From: Saccharopolyspora indica
Lineage (GTDB): Bacteria; Actinomycetota; Actinomycetes; Mycobacteriales; Pseudonocardiaceae
Length of the DNA: 64,000 bases
Assembly (NCBI RefSeq): GCF_027853965.1
Contig: NZ_JAQGLB010000006.1
Span: forward strand, 1-64,000
Reading direction: 5' to 3'
A program made the position numbers and the translations under genes. Of the stretch, positions 1 through 9,064 are shown piece by piece. The notes below the pieces were generated by a model. The model ran no database searches. It saw only the letters and a list, made by a program, of their open reading frames with translations, and had not been told where the DNA came from. Each line of letters begins with the position of its first letter. The stretch's first letter is position 1.

Positions 1-40
1 GGGGGGGGGGGGGCGCGGGGGGCGCCCCCCCACCACGGGG
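1..40. other. Poly-G tract and GC palindrome at window edge
   Basis: The window opens with thirteen consecutive G residues, followed by a perfect GC palindrome at positions 17-30 (six G, CG, six C). It lies just downstream of the minus-strand RidA gene, whose stop is at 41, so it could act as its terminator hairpin. A homopolymer this long at an exact sequence end is also typical of a contig or assembly boundary. Confidence 0.4.
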
Positions 41-457
41 TCAGGCCGTGGCCAGAGCGGCCAGGGCGTCGATCTCCACCAGCTGGTCGTCGTAGCCCAG
101 GACGGTCACGCCGAGCAGGGTGCTGGGCGGGTCGTGGTCGTGGTCGGCGAAGTAGTCGCGCACCACTTCCCAGGCCGTGACCAGGTCCTGCTGGTCGCTG
201 CTGGCCACGTAGACGGTCGTCTTGACCACATCGGACAGTTCGGCCCCGGCTTCGGCCAGGGCGGTCTTGAGGTTGTGCATCATCTGGCGGGCCTGGCCGG
301 CGTAGTCGCCGACCGCCACGGTCGCCCCGTCGTCGTCGAGCGGGCAGGACCCCGCGGCGAACAGGAGGTGTGCATCGGGTGGCACGACGGCGCCGTAGGC
401 GTATTCGGCCACATCGGACAGTGTTGAGCTGCGCAGCAGACGGATCTTGCTAGACAC
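41..457 (-). CDS. RidA/YjgF family protein
   Basis: A 138-residue protein with the RidA/YjgF fold signature: an LLFAAGSCPLD strand near residue 32, a MMHNLKTALAEAG helix near residue 60, and the end LVEIDALA. Family members usually deaminate reactive enamines and imines from PLP enzymes, acting as cytosolic trimers. The catalytic arginine lies in a PARS-like motif in active RidA; here the equivalent stretch reads PPSTLLGV, so the arginine appears to be missing and deaminase activity is doubtful. The start is GTG at 457. It is divergent from the serine hydrolase at 752, with about 290 bp between them and no operon partner in view. Confidence 0.85.
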   Translation of the reverse strand: MSSKIRLLRSSTLSDVAEYAYGAVVPPDAHLLFAAGSCPLDDDGATVAVGDYAGQARQMMHNLKTALAEAGAELSDVVKTTVYVASSDQQDLVTAWEVVRDYFADHDHDPPSTLLGVTVLGYDDQLVEIDALAALATA

Positions 458-751
458 CCCACGACGCTACCGGCGGCGCCGGGCCGGTGAGCCGGTGTTC
501 GCTCCGAGGGAAAAATCAGTTGATCGTCCCAATAGTCTGGAGTCGTCAGTCGAAGGACTGGTTGTGGAACGAGTGCTGCGGGAGGTGCGGGTGATCAGCG
601 GGCGCGCTGGTGGCGGACCGTTCGTCGGAGACGTCGCCGCAGCACGCCGCATCGACCGCAGCACCCGGAAACCGGTGCGGGCGAACTGGTACCCACCTGC
701 GTTCGACCTGCCACGTCGGCAGCTGGATCCACTGTGGAGGAACGGGGGACG

Positions 752-1834
752 ATGAGATCGCAGGGCGTGGTGGACGAGCGGTTCGCCGTGGTGCGCGAGG
801 TGTTCGACGGGTTGCTGGCCTCCGGAGCGGAGACCGGCGCGGGGCTGGTCGTGCGCCACGAGGGCCGGGAGGTGGTCCGGCTCAGCGGCGGCTGGACCGA
901 CGCCGCCCACCGCGCTCCGTGGCGCGATGACACGCTGGTGCAGGTCTTCTCGCTGGGCAAACCGCTTGCCGCGCTGACCGCGGTGAAGGTGCTCGCCGAT
1001 GCCGGGCTCGGGCTGGACCGGCCGGTGGCCGAGGTGTGGCCGGACTACGCCGCGGCGGGCAAGTCGGCCACGACGCTGCGGCAGCTGCTCAGCCACCAGG
1101 CCGGGCAGCCGGCGTTCCCGGAGGCGACGACCGATCTGCTCGACGACGCGCGGCTGCGCGCCGAGCTGGCCGCGGCCGCACCGGAATGGCCGCCCGGCAG
1201 CCGCATCGCCGAGCACGCCCTGACCTACGGGCACCTGCTCGACGGGGTGGTGCGCGCGATGACCGGGCGAAGCCTGGGCGAGGTGTTCCGGCGCGAGGTG
1301 GCCGCGCCGCTGGGCTGGGACGCGCACTTCGGCGTGCCCGAGGCGGATCTGCCGAGGGTGGCCGAGCTGGTCGTCGGCGACCCCGGGTACTGGACGTTCG
1401 GGCAGGCCGGCGGGCTGGTCCAGCGCGCCCTGACCACACCACCGGGCGCGCTGGAGGTGGCGGTGGCCAACAGCGCGCGGTGGCGGCGGGCGCAGTTCCC
1501 GGCGATCGGCCTGCACGCCACGGCTTCAGCGATGGCGTCGTTCTTCGCCGCGCTCACCGACACCGCCGGGCCGGTGGCGCGGCTGCTGGGCGAGCGGATG
1601 CACGGTGAGCTCATCGCCCCGCAGGCCAGCGGTCACGACGAGTTCCTGAACTGCGACGTGACCTGGACGCTGGGAGCCCAGCGCGAGGAGGACCAGCTGG
1701 ACATGGGCGGGATCGGTGGTTCCACGGCGTGGGTGTCGCTGCGGCACGGCTATTCCTGCGCCTACCTCACCCGACACCTCGCGGGCCCGCACCGCATGCT
1801 CGCCCTGGAGGAGGCCATCAACTCGCTGTGGTGA
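752..1834 (+). CDS. Serine hydrolase, beta-lactamase/esterase family
   Basis: A 360-residue protein of the class C beta-lactamase-related hydrolase family (PF00144 type). The nucleophile motif SxxK is seen as SLGK in QVFSLGKPLAALTAV around residue 70, and a YGH triad near residue 162 takes the place of the usual YxN tyrosine motif. The beta-lactamase fold continues to the end with an HGYSCAYLTRHL strand. There is no signal peptide, so a cytosolic esterase or peptidase is more likely than a resistance enzyme; the substrate cannot be told. The ATG at 752 is chosen because GGAGG at 736-740 lies 11 bases upstream; an in-frame GTG at 734 overlaps this site. Confidence 0.8.
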   Translation: MRSQGVVDERFAVVREVFDGLLASGAETGAGLVVRHEGREVVRLSGGWTDAAHRAPWRDDTLVQVFSLGKPLAALTAVKVLADAGLGLDRPVAEVWPDYAAAGKSATTLRQLLSHQAGQPAFPEATTDLLDDARLRAELAAAAPEWPPGSRIAEHALTYGHLLDGVVRAMTGRSLGEVFRREVAAPLGWDAHFGVPEADLPRVAELVVGDPGYWTFGQAGGLVQRALTTPPGALEVAVANSARWRRAQFPAIGLHATASAMASFFAALTDTAGPVARLLGERMHGELIAPQASGHDEFLNCDVTWTLGAQREEDQLDMGGIGGSTAWVSLRHGYSCAYLTRHLAGPHRMLALEEAINSLW

Positions 1835-1905
1835 ACCGGCTTCCACCGGGAAATCGCCGGCCCGCACCGAGCCCGGATCGCTGACGGCCTGGATGCTCCT
1901 TTCAG

Positions 1906-3540
1906 GTGGTCATTGGTTCGCCGGGCGTGGTTGTTCTCGATTCGAGGCCGGCATCACTCCGCCTGGGTGATCATGGCGAAGTGTCTCCTGTTCCTGATGC
2001 CGCCGTGTGGATCGCGGTGGCTGCTGCGCTGATCCAGGTCGCAGTGGTCGTTCACGTCGGCCGTGGGCGGGAGACGGGTGGGCGCGGCCCGCACCGGTCG
2101 GTGCCGGACACCGTGTTCGTGCTGGGAATGGCCGTCGCGGTATTCGTAGAACTGCGGATAATACTGGAGGACGCCGCATCGGAGAATGCGCAGGGCCACA
2201 ACCCGATCGGCGCCCTGTCCCCCTTTCTGGACACCACGTTGTTCAAGTGGGTGCTCGTCATTTTCGCCCTGGCGTCGATGCTGATCCGCATTCTCTGGGC
2301 ATGGGTGATCGGCGCGGTCATCAAAAGTCTCGTGGCCGGAAACCTGGACCGGGTGCAGGTTCTTGCGCACATCGCAACACTGGTCACAACCGCGACGGCC
2401 GGCGTGCTGCTCATCGGCGTCGACCACCGATCCTTCGCGCGGGATCTCATCATCTGGGTGCCGATCGTTCTTGGTTTCATCGGAGGCCTGCTGGAGCCGG
2501 TTGAGGTTCCAGCAGGGCAACCGCGTGATGACAACCGCCGTCCCGTTGGTGGGCAGGCCCGGCAAAGTCCTGGCCGTGGGCTCGCGCTGACCGTTGTGGG
2601 GTGGACGCTGTTCGCCCTGTCGTTGTTGATGCCCATGATCTTGATTCCCTGGATCGACTTCCAGCTGTACGAGAGCCGTGATCCTGTGTCCGATGTCCCG
2701 ATCTGGATGTCTGCGATGATCGCGTTCGCGGTCATCGCGCCTGGGTTCCTGCTCTTCGGCATCGGCAACGTCCTGCTCAAGAAGGGCAAGCAGCTGCGCC
2801 ACCGGATCATCCCTTCATTCGAAGAGCTCGCCGGGGAGCGCTATCTGCTCTACCTGCGCCCCTTCTCCCTCGACCCCGTGATGGCCTTGCCACCGGGTGA
2901 CGACCCGTCCCTGAGCGCCGGCTCTCCCTTCGAGCTCGTCGGGACCTACGAGGAATTCCTGGTGAGCCAGTTCCAGGGCCTGGGCCGCATCGTCGCGATC
3001 GGCCAGCCCGGCGAGCCCCTGCCGGAACTCGGTGCTGAACGCGGCTACCTGCCCCGCGACGACGACTGGAAGGACACGGCGAGCAGGCTGATCAAGGGGG
3101 CGCACGCGGTCATCATCACCGCGGCTCCCGGTTCCGGGACGATGTGGGAATTCACCGAAGCGCTGCACGCCACCACGCCCACCCGGCTGCTGCTGCTCGT
3201 CTACGACGACGAAACCTACCGCTCCTTCCGGGAAGGTGTGGCGCAGGAGTACGCGACGAGGTCGTCCGCCGAGGCGGACCTCGACTGGCCGCCACTGCCG
3301 CAATTGCCGGATGTTCCGCCGCCCCCTGCGCGCGCCAGAGGGGTTCGTTGGGAATTCCCGCTCAGGGGAATCCTGTCCTTCGACCACGAATGGCGTCCGC
3401 AGTTCACTCGATTCCCGCCGACCCTGCCGCGGATCAGGCATGCCTGGACCATACGCCGGCTGGTCCGGCGCGAACTCAAGCCGGTTCTGGATCCGGTGTC
3501 GCAGCTGCCCCCAGCACCACCGCTCGAACGGTGTCGGTGA
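1906..3540 (+). CDS. Polytopic membrane protein with C-terminal cytosolic domain
   Basis: A protein of up to 544 residues. Roughly the first 290 residues hold about seven hydrophobic helices, for example VWIAVAAALIQVAVVV, FKWVLVIFALASMLIRIL and LALTVVGWTLFALSLLMP. The rest is soluble and begins with the conserved pattern ERYLLYLRPFSLD, followed by a YEEFL segment, a GRIVAIGQPGEPLPELGA strand-loop, LPRDDDWKDTASRLIKGA and a TMWEFTEAL motif. This order recurs in actinobacterial membrane proteins of unknown role and suggests an alternating alpha/beta, possibly TIR-like, domain; that is inference. The start is uncertain: GTG at 1906 has no good ribosome site, and in-frame GTG codons at 1981 and 2005 are possible. 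Confidence 0.65.
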   Translation: MVIGSPGVVVLDSRPASLRLGDHGEVSPVPDAAVWIAVAAALIQVAVVVHVGRGRETGGRGPHRSVPDTVFVLGMAVAVFVELRIILEDAASENAQGHNPIGALSPFLDTTLFKWVLVIFALASMLIRILWAWVIGAVIKSLVAGNLDRVQVLAHIATLVTTATAGVLLIGVDHRSFARDLIIWVPIVLGFIGGLLEPVEVPAGQPRDDNRRPVGGQARQSPGRGLALTVVGWTLFALSLLMPMILIPWIDFQLYESRDPVSDVPIWMSAMIAFAVIAPGFLLFGIGNVLLKKGKQLRHRIIPSFEELAGERYLLYLRPFSLDPVMALPPGDDPSLSAGSPFELVGTYEEFLVSQFQGLGRIVAIGQPGEPLPELGAERGYLPRDDDWKDTASRLIKGAHAVIITAAPGSGTMWEFTEALHATTPTRLLLLVYDDETYRSFREGVAQEYATRSSAEADLDWPPLPQLPDVPPPPARARGVRWEFPLRGILSFDHEWRPQFTRFPPTLPRIRHAWTIRRLVRRELKPVLDPVSQLPPAPPLERCR

Positions 3541-3560
3541 GGTCGTGTTGACTCGGGGGC

Positions 3561-4019
3561 ATGACGACGCACGTGGAGGACGCGACGATCGCCGACGCCG
3601 AGGAGCTGACGCGGATCGTGCGCACCAGCAGCGCCTACGACGGGCACTACCGGGTGATGGTGGCCGAGCTGGGCATCGACGCCGGGTACCTCGCCGAGCA
3701 TCTGGTGCGGGTCGCTCGCGACGGTGACGGGCGGCCGCTGGGCTTTCACACGGTGATCGTGCCGGGACGCGGTGCCGATGGTGAGGGCGAGCTGGACTAC
3801 ATGTTCGTCGACGACGCCGCGCAGGGCCGGGGTCTGGGCCGCCTGCTCATCACCGACGCCTGCCGGCAGGCCCGGGCGCGCGGGCTGCGGCGGCTGCACG
3901 TGGTGTCGCACCCTCCGTCGGAGGGCTTCTACCTGTCGATGGGTGCCCGGCGGGTCGGCACGGTGCCGCCGGCGGGCGAGATCACCTGGTCGCGGCCGCA
4001 CCTGGCGTTCGAATTGTAG
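3561..4019 (+). CDS. GNAT family N-acetyltransferase
   Basis: A 152-residue Gcn5-related acetyltransferase. The acetyl-CoA pyrophosphate-binding motif is visible as DDAAQGRGLGRLLITDAC around residues 88-105, preceded by the ELDYMFVD strand and followed by RGLRRLHVVSHPPSEGFYLSMGARRVG, the usual last strand and helix. The acceptor is unknown; small-molecule amine or protein N-terminus are both possible. It starts at ATG 3561, only 20 bases after the membrane protein stop, and precedes a VOC-domain gene by 28 bases, so these may be co-transcribed. Confidence 0.85.
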   Translation: MTTHVEDATIADAEELTRIVRTSSAYDGHYRVMVAELGIDAGYLAEHLVRVARDGDGRPLGFHTVIVPGRGADGEGELDYMFVDDAAQGRGLGRLLITDACRQARARGLRRLHVVSHPPSEGFYLSMGARRVGTVPPAGEITWSRPHLAFEL

Positions 4020-4047
4020 GTGCGCGCGTTCGGTTTACGGTGGCCTC

Positions 4048-4440
4048 ATGCGCATCTCACGCCTGCAGTTCGTGTCCGTTCCGGTCAGCGATCAGGCCCG
4101 GTCCCGCGACTTCTACGTCGACGTGCTCGGTTTCGAGCTGGTGGTGGACGTGGCCGGTCCGCACGGCCGGTTCCTGATGGTCGCTCCGCCCGGCTCGCCC
4201 AGCGGCGTGGTGCTGGTGGACTTCCCGGTGGGCGGCATGGAGCTCAGCGGTCCGGTGCACCTGCAGTTCCACACCGAGGACGTCGAGTCCGATGTCGCCG
4301 AGCTGCGCGGGGCGGGTGTGCAGGCCGGTGACGTGCAGGAGATGCCGTGGGGGCGGGCGACGTCGTTCACCGATCCCGACGGCAACGCGATCTCGTTGCT
4401 GGAGCCCTCGCGGATGGGCGAGCGGCCGGCCGCGACCTGA
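4048..4440 (+). CDS. VOC family protein (glyoxalase/bleomycin-resistance fold)
   Basis: A 130-residue single-domain vicinal oxygen chelate protein. It opens with the typical LQFVSVPVSDQARSRDFYVDVLGFELV repeat unit, followed by a second unit VHLQFHTEDVESDVAELRGAGV and the end GRATSFTDPDGNAISLLEPS, in which the last acidic residue is the usual metal ligand. Family members include lyases, dioxygenases and antibiotic-binding proteins; the substrate cannot be predicted. It lies 28 bases downstream of the GNAT gene and nearly abuts the convergent GNAT at 4445. Confidence 0.85.
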   Translation: MRISRLQFVSVPVSDQARSRDFYVDVLGFELVVDVAGPHGRFLMVAPPGSPSGVVLVDFPVGGMELSGPVHLQFHTEDVESDVAELRGAGVQAGDVQEMPWGRATSFTDPDGNAISLLEPSRMGERPAAT

Positions 4441-4444
4441 GCGG

Positions 4445-4987
4445 TCAGCGGGTCAGCCGCCAGATGACGTCGATGCCCGCTTCGCCGGGGCTGGTGGGCA
4501 GTTCGCGGGGCGGGCTGCGGCGGTCGACGCAGGTGAAGCCGAGGCGTTGCGGGACGGCGGCGCTGGCGGTGTTGCCCGCGTCGTGCCAGATCTCGACGTG
4601 GTCGATGCCGGGCAGCGCCAGCGCCTGGTCGACGAGCGCGGCGGTGGCGGTGGTGACCAGGCCGCGGCCGGTGTGGCCGGGGTGCAGCCAGTATCCGATC
4701 TCCAGGCCGGTGGGGCCGATCCGGCGTTCCAGGGCGATGCAGCCCGCGATGGTGCCGCCGACGGTGATGGCGTAGGTGAAGGCCCGGCCGCTGCGCCAGT
4801 TGTCCTGGGTCTTCTGGAGGAACTCCGCGGCGTTCTCCAGCGAGTAGTCACCGGCCGCCCACGGCATCCACGGCCGCAGGTGCGGTAGTGCTTCGGTGAC
4901 CACGCGGTGCAGCGCGGCGAGGTCGGTGCTGCGCCAGCGCCGCAGCACCGCCGATTCCAGGTCGATCTTCTCGGCAGGCCGGTCCAT
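4445..4987 (-). CDS. GNAT family N-acetyltransferase, RimJ/RimL type
   Basis: A 180-residue acetyltransferase of the ribosomal-protein-alanine type. It shows the N-terminal LRRWRSTDLAALHRVVTEALPHLRPWMPWA pattern and the core LEIGYWLHPGHTGRGLVTTATAALVDQAL with the acetyl-CoA loop HTGRG, then IEIWHDAGNTASAAVPQRLGF. The start is taken as ATG at 4987 (MDRPAEK), because the in-frame upstream extension to 5116 is low-complexity and runs into the promoter region of the divergent phosphodiesterase gene. Confidence 0.85.
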   Translation of the reverse strand: MDRPAEKIDLESAVLRRWRSTDLAALHRVVTEALPHLRPWMPWAAGDYSLENAAEFLQKTQDNWRSGRAFTYAITVGGTIAGCIALERRIGPTGLEIGYWLHPGHTGRGLVTTATAALVDQALALPGIDHVEIWHDAGNTASAAVPQRLGFTCVDRRSPPRELPTSPGEAGIDVIWRLTR

Positions 4988-5093
4988 GCGTTGATACTGC
5001 TGGTCGGCGCCGTGCGGTGGCAACCGAATTGATCCCGGGTGTTCGCCGCGGAGGCCTGGATGGTGGTGCCTGCGGGCGGCATGATGATCCACC

Positions 5094-6038
5094 GTGAAGA
5101 TACGAATCGCTTTCATGTCTTTGGCGGTGGTGATGAGCGGGCTGGCGGCCCCGTCGGCCGTGGCCGCCGCCGACGGTCCCCGGATCGCCTCCTACAACGT
5201 GTTCATGCTCCCGCGTTCTCTGTTCCCGAACTGGGGGCAGCTGCAACGCGCCGACCTGCTGGCCTCCGAAGGCGTGCTGGCAGGTCAGGACGTCGTGGTG
5301 GTGCAGGAGGCCTTCGACAACGAGGCCTCGCAGCGCCTGCTGGCCAACCTCGCCGGTGACTACCCGCACCAGACGCCGGTGCTGGGGCGCTCGCGGAACG
5401 GGTGGGACGCCACGCTGGGGTCCTATTCGGACACCCGCCCCGAGGACGGCGGGGTGGCGGTGCTCAGCCGCTGGCCGGTGACCGAGCGCGTCCAGTACGT
5501 CTTCGGACCGGGCTGCGGCGCCGACGCCGCCTCCAACAAGGGATTCGCCTACACCCGCATCGACTCGCCCACCGGCCCGGTGCACGTGATCGGCACTCAC
5601 CTGCAGGCCGACGACAACGCCTGCGGTGACCGGGCACCGGGCGTGCGGGCCGGTCAGCTGGGCGAGATCGCGCAGTTCGTGCGGGACCGGGCGATCCCGG
5701 CCGCCGAACCGGTGGTGGTGGCCGGTGACCTCAACATCGACGCCACGGCCGAGGAGTTCACCGCCGCGCTGGCCACCCTGGGCGCCACCGCCCCGGAGAC
5801 CACCGGGCATCCCTTCTCCTACGACCCGGCGACCAACTCGGTGGCCGCCTACCAGGCACCGGGCTGGCCGGGCCAGCAGCTCGACCACGTGCTGCCGCTG
5901 GCCGGGCACGGGCAGCAGCGCTGGGTCTCGGAGACCCGGGCGGTGCACTCGCCGGAGTGGTCGGTGACCTCGTGGGGCCAGACCTACACCTACACCGACT
6001 TCTCCGACCACTACCCGGTCTTCGCGCACCCGGCGTAG
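5094..6038 (+). CDS. Secreted sphingomyelinase C-like phosphodiesterase
   Basis: A 314-residue protein of the endonuclease/exonuclease/phosphatase superfamily, closest in pattern to bacterial neutral sphingomyelinases. A Sec signal peptide (hydrophobic IAFMSLAVVMSGLAAPSAVAAA, cleaved near residue 26) precedes RIASYNVFMLP, the VQEAF metal-binding glutamate, HVIGTHLQA, VVVAGDLNID with the Asp/Asn pair, LDHVLP and the terminal SDHYPVF, which together are the metal and catalytic residues of the fold. It probably cleaves phosphodiesters such as sphingomyelin outside the cell. The GTG at 5094 is the only start placing the signal peptide correctly. A palindromic terminator follows at 6057. Confidence 0.88.
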   Translation: MKIRIAFMSLAVVMSGLAAPSAVAAADGPRIASYNVFMLPRSLFPNWGQLQRADLLASEGVLAGQDVVVVQEAFDNEASQRLLANLAGDYPHQTPVLGRSRNGWDATLGSYSDTRPEDGGVAVLSRWPVTERVQYVFGPGCGADAASNKGFAYTRIDSPTGPVHVIGTHLQADDNACGDRAPGVRAGQLGEIAQFVRDRAIPAAEPVVVAGDLNIDATAEEFTAALATLGATAPETTGHPFSYDPATNSVAAYQAPGWPGQQLDHVLPLAGHGQQRWVSETRAVHSPEWSVTSWGQTYTYTDFSDHYPVFAHPA

Positions 6039-6056
6039 AGACCGCGGAAACACCGC

Positions 6057-6088
6057 GGGGCCGCACCCCTCGCGAGGGGTGCGGCCCC
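6057..6088. terminator. Bidirectional terminator between phosphodiesterase and mdh
   Basis: A perfect 32-base palindrome with GGGGCCGCACCCC arms centred on CGCG lies between the convergent stop codons at 6038 and 6101. It can form the same hairpin in both transcripts. No strong T-run follows, as is usual in high-GC actinobacteria. Confidence 0.8.
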
Positions 6089-6100
6089 GAGCGGTCCGGC

Positions 6101-7120
<1,020 letters not shown>

Positions 7121-7367
7121 CTAGTCCGGATGCTATCCCCAGCGCCGGAGCGCCGCGGCGGGCCCGCCACGGATCACAGTGGACGCGGCGCGGGACCGAT
7201 TCAGCCTCCTCGGTGAACACCACAGCCGGGGTGAACGCGGCTCCGGTCACCACGTCGAGGGTGGTGCGGATGAAACCGCTGGTGATCGACCTCGGCGATG
7301 AGTTCGAGCCTGCGGTGCGGTCTGACCTGGTGGAGTTGTCAGCTCACCACGGCCAGGAGGAGCAATC

Positions 7368-8042
7368 ATGACCAAGCGCGATCAGCCGAAGGCCGCACCG
7401 GAGATCGTCGACCGCGCCGCGTTCGAGGAGGCGCTCGCCGAGCAGGTGGCCGCGGAGAAGGAGGTCACCCGGCACAACGACCGGGTCGCCGCGGCCCGGC
7501 GCAGGCTGCCGATGGTGGAGGTGCCCGACTACGTCTTCACCGGCCCGGGCGGACCGGTGCCGCTGAGCGGGCTGTTCGGCGACACCTACCTGCTGGTGGT
7601 GCAGAACGTGATGTTCGGCGCGGACTGGGACGAGGGGTGCCCGAGCTGCACGTGGGCGGTGGACAACCTGCCCGCCACCACGCAGCGGTTGTCCGAGGAG
7701 GCGATCGCGTTCGCGATGATCTCGCAGGCGCCGATCGGCAAGCTGGAGGCCTGGCGCGCCGAGCGGGGCTGGGAGTACCCGTGGGTCTCCTCGGCCGGAA
7801 CGACCTACCACTACGACTGGGGCTGGACGCAGCGCGACGAGCAGGGCGGTGAGGTGCTGCGGCCCGGCTACTCCTACTACCTGCTCAAGGACGGCAAGCC
7901 GTACCTGACGTACATGACCACCGCGCGAGGCGTCGAGGCGGTGCTGCCGGTGGCGCAGATGATGGACCGCACCGCCTACGGCCGGCAGGAGGAATGGGAG
8001 GACAGCCCCGCGGGCTGGCCGCAGTACCCGACCTACGGGTGA
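7368..8042 (+). CDS. DUF899 thioredoxin-like protein
   Basis: A 224-residue member of the DUF899 family of thioredoxin-fold proteins. The hallmark GADWDEGCPSCTWAVDNL, with the CPSC pair in the position of a redox-active CxxC, lies near residue 84; WEYPWVSSAGTTYHYDWGW and the PGYSYYLLKDGK ending follow. The biochemical role of the family is not established; a redox function is suggested only by fold. The ATG at 7368 follows a strong AGGAGG site. A 33-codon in-frame stretch from ATG 7270 ends in an ATGA overlap with this start and might be a coupled leader, but it has no support beyond that. Confidence 0.88.
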   Translation: MTKRDQPKAAPEIVDRAAFEEALAEQVAAEKEVTRHNDRVAAARRRLPMVEVPDYVFTGPGGPVPLSGLFGDTYLLVVQNVMFGADWDEGCPSCTWAVDNLPATTQRLSEEAIAFAMISQAPIGKLEAWRAERGWEYPWVSSAGTTYHYDWGWTQRDEQGGEVLRPGYSYYLLKDGKPYLTYMTTARGVEAVLPVAQMMDRTAYGRQEEWEDSPAGWPQYPTYG

Positions 8043-8129
8043 GGGTGGCCAGTTCCGGCGGATTGGCCGTTCGCGCCTGCTCCGCCGCCGCTTAGCGTTC
8101 ACCGGAACGGACTAGCGGAGGTGGCGGGC

Positions 8130-8768
8130 GTGGTCAGTTTCGGTGCGGTGGCCGGGATCGCGGTGGTGGCGCTGGGGTTGGTGCTGACCCCGGGGCCGAA
8201 CATGGTCTACCTGGTGTCGCGGTCGGTGACGCAGGGGCGGCGGGCCGGTCTGGTGTCGCTGGCCGGGGTGGCGGTGGGGTTCCTGGTCTACGCCGCGGCG
8301 GCCTCGGCCGGGATCGCCGCGGTGTTCACGCTAGTGCCCGCGCTCTACACGGCGGTGCAGGTGGCCGGGGCGGTGTACCTGCTGTGGCTGGCCTGGCAGG
8401 CGGTGCGCCCGGGCGGGATGTCGGTGTTCGCGCCCGCGGCGGTGCCCGAGCACACCGCGGGCCGGTTGTTCGCGATGGGGCTGGTGACCAACCTGCTCAA
8501 CCCGAAGATCGCGGTGCTCTACGTGTCGTTGCTGCCGCAGTTCGTCGATCCGGCGCGGGGCGGGGTGGCGGGCCAGAGCCTGCTGCTGAGCGCGGTGCAG
8601 ATCGTGGTGGCGGTGTCGGTGAACGCGCTGATCGTGGTGACCGCGGGATCGGTGTCGGGCCTGCTGTCGCGGCGGCCGGGGTGGCTGCGGGTGCAGCGGT
8701 ACTTCATGGGTGCGGTGCTGGCGGGCCTGGCGGTGCAGTTGCTGGCCGGGCGGGCCCGTCCTGCTTGA
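8130..8768 (+). CDS. LysE/RhtB family exporter
   Basis: A 212-residue inner-membrane protein with about six transmembrane helices. The diagnostic LTPGPNMVYLVSRSVTQGRRAGLVSLAGVAVG lies near the N terminus and NLLNPKIAVLYVSLLPQFV near residue 120. LysE/RhtB proteins export amino acids such as lysine, homoserine or threonine; the substrate here is unknown. The start is taken as GTG 8130, eight bases after GGAGG at 8117-8121; the in-frame GTG at 8121 overlaps this site. It is a single gene convergent with the small OmdA-like gene. Confidence 0.9.
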   Translation: MVSFGAVAGIAVVALGLVLTPGPNMVYLVSRSVTQGRRAGLVSLAGVAVGFLVYAAAASAGIAAVFTLVPALYTAVQVAGAVYLLWLAWQAVRPGGMSVFAPAAVPEHTAGRLFAMGLVTNLLNPKIAVLYVSLLPQFVDPARGGVAGQSLLLSAVQIVVAVSVNALIVVTAGSVSGLLSRRPGWLRVQRYFMGAVLAGLAVQLLAGRARPA

Positions 8769-8771
8769 GCG

Positions 8772-9038
8772 CTAGCGGCCGTTGCGCTCGCGGTGCTTGC
8801 ACCCGGGCCAGCAGCAGGGCCTGCGCTTGCCTTCCAGCAGCTCTTCCCGCGTCCGGCGGATGCGGCGTTCGCGGGTGGCCGCCTGCTTGGCGTCCTCGAC
8901 CCAGCAGATGAACTCGTTGCGGGCCAGGGGCGTGATGTCGTGCCACGCCGCGAGCGCGGTGCCGTCGGCGATGAGCGCCTCGCGCAGGTCTGCGGGCAGT
9001 TCGTGCACCGGTCCACCGGGTACTGGCTGGCTGTTCAC
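8772..9038 (-). CDS. Small OmdA/YdeI-like protein
   Basis: An 88-residue protein. Residues 14-75 (LPADLREALIADGTALAAWHDITPLARNEFICWVEDAKQAATRERRIRRT) match the pattern of the bacteriocin-protection YdeI/OmpD-associated domain. It ends with a cysteine cluster CCWPGC followed by KHRERNG. The function in actinobacteria is unknown. The start is GTG 9038; there is a stop-free frame upstream but it belongs to a shadow of the MFS gene. It ends three bases before the LysE stop and sits 26 bases downstream of the MFS gene, so it could be the last gene of that transcript. Confidence 0.7.
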   Translation of the reverse strand: MNSQPVPGGPVHELPADLREALIADGTALAAWHDITPLARNEFICWVEDAKQAATRERRIRRTREELLEGKRRPCCWPGCKHRERNGR

Positions 9039-9064
9039 GAGCGCCACGGTAGCCGAAGCGCCGG

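Noticed and set aside
7270..7371. A 33-codon frame that ends in an ATGA overlap with the DUF899 start
   Set aside because: Only the overlap supports it; there is no ribosome site before ATG 7270, and it is mentioned in the DUF899 entry instead.
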